35,996 nucleotides of DNA from Chryseobacterium sp. BGARF1. Lineage in GTDB: Bacteria > Bacteroidota > Bacteroidia > Flavobacteriales > Weeksellaceae. Below, piece by piece: positions 32,645-35,996 of this stretch; the first letter of the stretch is position 1, and each line of letters begins with the position of its first letter. The stretch is taken from assembly GCF_001677955.1 (NCBI RefSeq), contig NZ_LELA01000078.1:1-35996 (forward strand), read 5' to 3'. The notes beneath the pieces are model-generated. The model was not told the origin of the DNA and ran no database searches. It was given only the letters and a program-made list of their open reading frames with translations. The position numbers and the translations under genes are program-made.

Positions 32645-33616
32645 TTAGTTTTCCAAAATGTAAGAGAACATTAATGGTGCACAGATTGTAGCATCACTTT
32701 CAACGATATATTTCGGTGTTGTGATATCCAATTTACCCCAAGTAATTTTTTCATTAGGAACAGCTCCTGAATAAGAACCGTAAGAAGTAGTTGAGTCTGA
32801 AATCTGACAGAAATAAGACCAGAACGGAATGTCATGCATTTCCATATCCTGATACAACATTGGTACTACACAAATTGGGAAATCTCCTGCAATACCTCCA
32901 CCAATCTGGAAGAAACCAACACCTTTTCCTGCAGAGTTTTTAGTATACCAATCTGCCAAATACGTCATGTATTCGATACCAGATTTCATAGTTGTAGCTG
33001 TCAATTCACCTTTGATGCAGTAAGAAGCAAAAATGTTACCCATGGTAGAATCTTCCCATCCCGGAACTACGATTGGTAAGTTTTTCTCAGCTGCAGCAAT
33101 CATCCAAGAATTTTCTCTTGGAATTTCGTAATACTGCTCCAAAACTCCTGAAAGAATCATTTTATACATGAATTCGTGCGGGAAATATCTTTCTCCTTTT
33201 GCTTCAGCATCTTTCCAGATTTCTACAATATGTTTCTGCAGTCTTCTGAAAGCTTCTTCTTCAGGGATACAAGTATCTGTAACTCTGTTTAAACCTCTTT
33301 CCAACAAATCCCACTCATCCTGAGCGGTAAGGTCTCTGTAATGAGGAACTCTTTCGTAATGAGAGTGCGCTACAAGATTCATCAAATCTTCTTCAAGGTT
33401 TGCTCCTGTACAAGAAATGAAATCTACTTTGTCCTGACGAATCATTTCAGCCAAAATTTTTCCTAATTCAGCAGTTGACATTGCACCAGCAAGTGTAATC
33501 ATCATTTTTCCGCCTTCTTTAAGGTGGGCAACGTATCCTTTTGATGCGTCTACCAAAGCTGCTGCGTTGAAGTGCAGATAATATTTTTCTATGAACTCAG
33601 TAATCGGTTTGCTCAT
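32645..33616 (-). CDS. Deoxyhypusine-synthase-family protein
   Basis: A 323-residue protein of the deoxyhypusine synthase (DHS) family. The fold's NAD-binding and active-site parts are visible: FISCTGANLEEDLMN, VPGWEDSTMGNI, GVGFFQIGGGIAGDFP and PNEKITWGKLD. The Lys of WGK (K295), which forms the imine intermediate in human DHS (K329), and the Glu of the NE motif (E289) are kept. The human KHH segment after GGG is AGD here, and the Asp of SDSGARPDE is Tyr, so the spermidine site differs. Bacteria lack eIF5A, so deoxyhypusine is not the likely product; homospermidine or another polyamine-type reaction is a possible alternative. No polyamine gene lies in the window. Length and starts are normal. 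Confidence 0.87.
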   Translation of the reverse strand: MSKPITEFIEKYYLHFNAAALVDASKGYVAHLKEGGKMMITLAGAMSTAELGKILAEMIRQDKVDFISCTGANLEEDLMNLVAHSHYERVPHYRDLTAQDEWDLLERGLNRVTDTCIPEEEAFRRLQKHIVEIWKDAEAKGERYFPHEFMYKMILSGVLEQYYEIPRENSWMIAAAEKNLPIVVPGWEDSTMGNIFASYCIKGELTATTMKSGIEYMTYLADWYTKNSAGKGVGFFQIGGGIAGDFPICVVPMLYQDMEMHDIPFWSYFCQISDSTTSYGSYSGAVPNEKITWGKLDITTPKYIVESDATICAPLMFSYILEN

Positions 33617-33632
33617 TATTTTAAAATTTTCA

Positions 33633-33640
33633 CAAAGATA
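33633..33640 (-). promoter_or_regulatory. Candidate -7 box for the deoxyhypusine-synthase-like gene
   Basis: Read on the minus strand it is TATCTTTG, matching TAnnTTTG, 16 bases before the start codon. No upstream TTG at the usual distance. Low certainty. Confidence 0.3.
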
Positions 33641-33644
33641 AAAC

Positions 33645-34289
33645 TTAAAAACGGAATGTAGCGGATGCAGCTAAAGAAACTCTACTTAATCCTTCTCTGT
33701 TCTCTTCTCCAAGGTCAACAACCTGTCCGTTATAAGAGATTTTTCTAAGTGCACCTCCAGAAAGCCCAACTTTAGGACCAATTAAAATGTTTTTGTTGAT
33801 TTGATATTGATACGCAAAATCGACTTCGGCTCCCAATGTATTGCCTTTTCCTTTTACATTTCCTGTTTTGGTAGTATAGCTCATTGCTCCTAATGCTGCA
33901 TCCATCATGAATTTATGCTTTGTAGGTTGGTCATAATTAGTAATTGTAAAAGATGGACCATAAAAATTAATGGCATCTTTAGTACTTACCACTGCGCTTA
34001 CAATATTTCCCATATTGTCTCGTGCGCTGAATCTTCCTGTGTGAGAAGCGCTGTAATTGGAATATTTGAAACCAATGTGCATTCCGTTTTTAATTTCATA
34101 TCTAAGGGCAATATCGAAATTGGTTCCGTTCTTAAGACCTTTGATGTAGCTGCGCTCTTCCGGAGATAAAGAAGGGGCAATTTTATTGACTCTCCATGCA
34201 TAACCAAAAGATGGAGCGATAGAAATTTTTTGTGCTAATGACATTACGGATACTGAGAATAATCCTAATGCGAATACTTTTTTAATCAT
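33645..34289 (-). CDS. Outer-membrane beta-barrel protein of unknown function
   Basis: A 214-residue protein with a signal peptide (MIKKVFALGLFSVSVMSLAQ). The mature protein consists of alternating strands with Gly and aromatic girdles (SIAPSFGYAWRVNKI, HIGFKYSNYSASHTGRF, KFMMDAALGAMSYTTKTGNV, EVDFAYQYQINKNILIGPKV) and ends in VSLAASATFRF, a C-terminal Phe as in outer-membrane barrels. It resembles eight-stranded OmpW/OMP_b-brl type porin-like proteins. The function is unknown. A TATTTTTG -7 box lies upstream on the minus strand at 34305-34312, so it probably has its own promoter. Confidence 0.75.
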   Translation of the reverse strand: MIKKVFALGLFSVSVMSLAQKISIAPSFGYAWRVNKIAPSLSPEERSYIKGLKNGTNFDIALRYEIKNGMHIGFKYSNYSASHTGRFSARDNMGNIVSAVVSTKDAINFYGPSFTITNYDQPTKHKFMMDAALGAMSYTTKTGNVKGKGNTLGAEVDFAYQYQINKNILIGPKVGLSGGALRKISYNGQVVDLGEENREGLSRVSLAASATFRF

Positions 34290-34304
34290 TTAGAAAATTT
34301 TCGG

Positions 34305-34312
34305 CAAAAATA
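34305..34312 (-). promoter_or_regulatory. Candidate -7 box for the outer-membrane barrel gene
   Basis: Read on the minus strand it is TATTTTTG, fitting TAnnTTTG, 16 bases ahead of the ATG at 34289. No clear TTG upstream. Confidence 0.4.
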
Positions 34313-34345
34313 CTGTTTTTCCTTAATTAGAGATTTAAAATGCTG

Positions 34346-34738
34346 TTAATATTTAAAACGCCTATTTTCTTTTTTGTCTGAAAGTTTCTTTTTGGTATCT
34401 AATCTCTTCTGAACTTTAGCCTTAGAAGGTTTTGTTTTATATCTCGTTTTAGGAATAATGATAGAATCATTGACGATTTCCAGAATTTTCTCTGTAGCAA
34501 TTTTTTTATTCTGCAGCTGCATTCGCGATTCTGAAACAGTCAATTGTAAAATTCCTTCTGAATTAATGCGGTTTTTAAGTTTATTGAAAATTAAATCTTT
34601 TTGAAAATTATTAAAGAAAGCAGAGTCTTCTACATTCCACATCACCGTTACAGAAGTTTCTACTTTGTTTACGTTTTGCCCACCTGCACCGCTACTGCGT
34701 GAAGTTTTGTAAGTGAGCTCTGTGGTGAAATTTTTCAT
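34346..34738 (-). CDS. arfB: Alternative ribosome-rescue peptidyl-tRNA hydrolase ArfB
   Basis: From the ATG at 34738 the product has 130 residues; a TTG two codons earlier is less likely. It has the release-factor domain with the catalytic GGQ in TSRSSGAGGQNVNKVETSVT and a basic C-terminal tail (KAKVQKRLDTKKKLSDKKEN), which in ArfB/YaeJ enters the empty mRNA channel. It hydrolyses peptidyl-tRNA on ribosomes stalled at the end of non-stop mRNA. The length is near the usual 130-140. It is not in an operon with other translation genes. Confidence 0.93.
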   Translation of the reverse strand: MKNFTTELTYKTSRSSGAGGQNVNKVETSVTVMWNVEDSAFFNNFQKDLIFNKLKNRINSEGILQLTVSESRMQLQNKKIATEKILEIVNDSIIIPKTRYKTKPSKAKVQKRLDTKKKLSDKKENRRFKY

Positions 34739-34760
34739 AATCAATATTTTTTAGGACTCA

Positions 34761-34818
34761 AATTCCCCTCCTTTGGAGGGGTGGCGAAAATTCGCAAGAA
34801 TTTTTGACGGGGTGGTTT
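34761..34818. repeat. GC-rich palindromic intergenic element
   Basis: CCCCTCC (34765-34771), TTT and GGAGGGG (34775-34781) form a 7-bp perfect hairpin. It is followed by GGCGAAAATTCGC, a second small palindrome, and GACGGGGTGG. It lies between arfB and the menE-like gene. I recall the form CCCCTCC-TTT-GGAGGGG-TGG...GACGGGGTGG as a common flavobacterial intergenic repeat; a genome search would confirm it. Confidence 0.6.
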
Positions 34819-34839
34819 AAACGGATTAAAATATAATTA

Positions 34840-35868
34840 TTAAACCTCAAAAATACTTTTTAATTCTAAACGATTTACTTTTCCATTCGGCGTTCTTGGA
34901 ATTTTTTCAATGAAAATAATTTCTTTCGGTTTATGGAATTTTTGTTGATAGTTGATGGTTGATAGTTGATGGTTTAATAACTCAGATTCTTTGCCTTCAA
35001 CAAGTAAAATCAATTTTTGTCCTAAACTTTCATCTTTTATTCCTAAAAATATAACCTCATTCGGAATTTCTTTTTTTACCAAAGCTTCAAGCTGTTCAGG
35101 AAATATTTTTGCACCTCCTGAATTAATCACATTATCAATTCTTCCTAAAAATTTAAACTGTTTTCCTTCTCTAATTTCAACTAGATCATTTGTCTGTAAT
35201 CTTTCAGAATTAAGTCGCGGCGCAAAAATTTTCAAACAGTTTCTTTCATCCGTTGAAATTTCAATACCATCAAAGACACTGAAGTATTCGTCCTGAGTAG
35301 GGTAGGTCTTCTTTAAAGCAATATGAGAAAGAGTTTCAGACATTCCATACGTCTCGTAAATCTGAGTGGGAGAGTTGGAGGGTAGGAGTGTTTGAGCAAT
35401 TTTCTTTTTTAAAGATTGGGAAACAGCAGCGCCACCAATAATTAAATTTTTTATGAAGTGAATTTTATCTAATGAATTTTCAACCTGTAATGGCGTCATT
35501 GCACAGAAGTCAATTTTCTCATTTAAATTTTCTAGTGGTTTTAAAGAAGGATCTGAAATAATAAGCTTTAACTTTCTGGTAATTGCTCGTACAACCATCA
35601 TTTTTCCTGAAATGTACTCAATGGGTAAACAAATCAAAGCAGAATTGCCTACTTTTAAACCTAAAAAATTACAGGTCATCTCTGCCGAATTAAGCATTTT
35701 TTCTTTTTCAATCTCAATAACCTTGGGAGTACCTGTAGATCCTGAAGTCTGAACTTTTACGGTTTTAGAATCCGAAAACCATTCTTTGAGAAAAAAAATC
35801 ACTTTTTTCTCGAAATCGGTTTCAGTATGTAAATTATTAATTTCGAGATCATTGAAGTCGAGCAGCAT
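34840..35868 (-). CDS. menE: AMP-binding ligase, probable 2-succinylbenzoate-CoA ligase
   Basis: A 342-residue adenylate-forming enzyme. The motif TSGSTGTPKVIEIEKEKM (A3), YETYGMSETLSHIALKK (A5), and GRIDNVINSGGAKIFPEQLE with PNGKVNRLEL (A8/A10) are present. MenE activates o-succinylbenzoate for menaquinone synthesis; the short length is usual for the Bacteroidota form. A span of four GTTGATR heptamers (34944-34971 on the plus strand) encodes a segment reading LLNHQLSTINYQQKF just before the C-terminal A10 part. No other menaquinone gene is in the window, so the assignment rests on sequence only; other acyl-CoA synthetases are possible. Confidence 0.7.
   Translation of the reverse strand: MLLDFNDLEINNLHTETDFEKKVIFFLKEWFSDSKTVKVQTSGSTGTPKVIEIEKEKMLNSAEMTCNFLGLKVGNSALICLPIEYISGKMMVVRAITRKLKLIISDPSLKPLENLNEKIDFCAMTPLQVENSLDKIHFIKNLIIGGAAVSQSLKKKIAQTLLPSNSPTQIYETYGMSETLSHIALKKTYPTQDEYFSVFDGIEISTDERNCLKIFAPRLNSERLQTNDLVEIREGKQFKFLGRIDNVINSGGAKIFPEQLEALVKKEIPNEVIFLGIKDESLGQKLILLVEGKESELLNHQLSTINYQQKFHKPKEIIFIEKIPRTPNGKVNRLELKSIFEV
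34944..34971. repeat. Heptanucleotide tandem repeat inside the menE-like gene
   Basis: GTTGATAGTTGATG occurs twice in a row, which is four GTTGATR heptamers. Seven is not a multiple of three, so gain or loss of one unit would shift the frame of the C-terminal catalytic part of the gene. Confidence 0.75.
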
Positions 35869-35919
35869 ATTTGCGGGGTTAAATTGTATTTGTAAATTTA
35901 AAGAAAATTTAAAAAATGA

Positions 35920-35950
35920 TTTGCAAATAAAGAAAAAAGCTTTAAATTTG
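35920..35950 (+). promoter_or_regulatory. Promoter of the tRNA gene at the right edge
   Basis: TTTG (35920-35923), a 19-base spacer, and TAAATTTG (35943-35950) match the Bacteroidota consensus TTTG-N17-23-TAnnTTTG exactly. The tRNA begins 18 bases after the -7 box. It is the clearest promoter in the window. Confidence 0.75.
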
Positions 35951-35967
35951 CATCACCAAAATAAAAC

Positions 35968-35996
35968 AGACCCATGGTGTAACGGTAGCACTCTGG
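35968..35996 (+). tRNA. 5' part of a tRNA gene, probably tRNA-Gln, cut by the window edge
   Basis: AGACCCATGGTG-type start: a seven-base acceptor arm (35968-35974), then TG, a D-stem GTG (35977-35979), D-loop TAACGGTAG with the GG pair (35980-35988), CAC (35989-35991), T, and the first four bases CTGG of the anticodon stem. The three-bp D-stem and the string ATGGTGTAACGGTAGCAC resemble flavobacterial tRNA-Gln. The anticodon lies outside the window, so the identity is inferred. Confidence 0.75.

Noticed and set aside
32645..33616. Loss of the catalytic lysine in the deoxyhypusine-synthase-like protein
   Set aside because: At first the missing Lys after GGG looked like the catalytic one, but the imine-forming Lys belongs to the WGK motif, which is present (K295).
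34944..34971. Heptamer tandem repeats as a CRISPR array
   Set aside because: Units are seven bases, without spacers, and there are no cas genes; they lie inside a coding region.

Overview
The window is about 36 kb of AT-rich chromosomal DNA from a flavobacterium. Chryseobacterium or a close relative in the Weeksellaceae is the best guess. The reasons are: promoter -7 boxes of the Bacteroidota type TAnnTTTG (a complete TTTG-N19-TAAATTTG promoter precedes the tRNA at the right edge); almost no Shine-Dalgarno sequences, with A-rich leaders before start codons; a PorV/FadL-type outer-membrane protein of the kind linked to type IX secretion; and several small palindromic intergenic repeats of the kind scattered through Chryseobacterium and Flavobacterium genomes. 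There is no phage, plasmid, insertion sequence with a transposase, or CRISPR array.

Layout. 1-2.9 kb: the tail of an unidentified gene, a DMT-family exporter, a PorV-like outer-membrane protein and a secreted protein of unknown function. 3.0-5.2 kb: a fasciclin-domain protein divergent from an ECF sigma factor and its RskA-type anti-sigma factor. 5.2-7.9 kb: uvrC and a secreted hypothetical on the minus strand. 8.1-10.5 kb: histidine ammonia-lyase, a DUF2059 protein and a GNAT acetyltransferase. 10.7-12.9 kb: a two-gene radical-SAM plus partner module predicted to act on DNA but of unknown function. 13.1-17.5 kb: class II HMG-CoA reductase, a tiny membrane protein, a DUF3298-like secreted protein, a DUF423 membrane protein and a CLC-type channel. 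17.7-22.1 kb: a three-gene export operon (ABC half-transporter with a degenerate ATPase domain, HlyD adaptor, TolC). 22.5-28.6 kb: sucC, a DUF2236/MpaB-like oxygenase, recA and htpG. 28.7-35.9 kb: alpha/beta hydrolase, alkyltransferase-like protein, SDR dehydrogenase, a 48-aa conserved small protein, acyltransferase 3, a deoxyhypusine-synthase-like enzyme, an outer-membrane barrel, arfB and a menE-like ligase. The window ends inside a tRNA gene, probably tRNA-Gln.

How the genes work together. Three themes can be read. (i) Genome maintenance: uvrC, recA, the alkyltransferase-like protein (which in other bacteria hands lesions to UvrABC) and the radical-SAM/TIGR03915 pair lie in the same 25 kb, though not in one operon. 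(ii) Envelope regulation and export: the sigma/anti-sigma/fasciclin cluster, the PorV-like protein and the tripartite exporter. (iii) General metabolism, mostly single genes away from their pathway partners (hutH, HMG-CoA reductase, sucC, menE, deoxyhypusine-synthase-like). The least explained items are the radical-SAM module, the ABC transporter that has lost most catalytic motifs, the deoxyhypusine-synthase-like enzyme, and several structured intergenic elements: a 26-bp perfect GC-rich palindrome after htpG, a folded element before recA, and at least four small palindromic repeat families.
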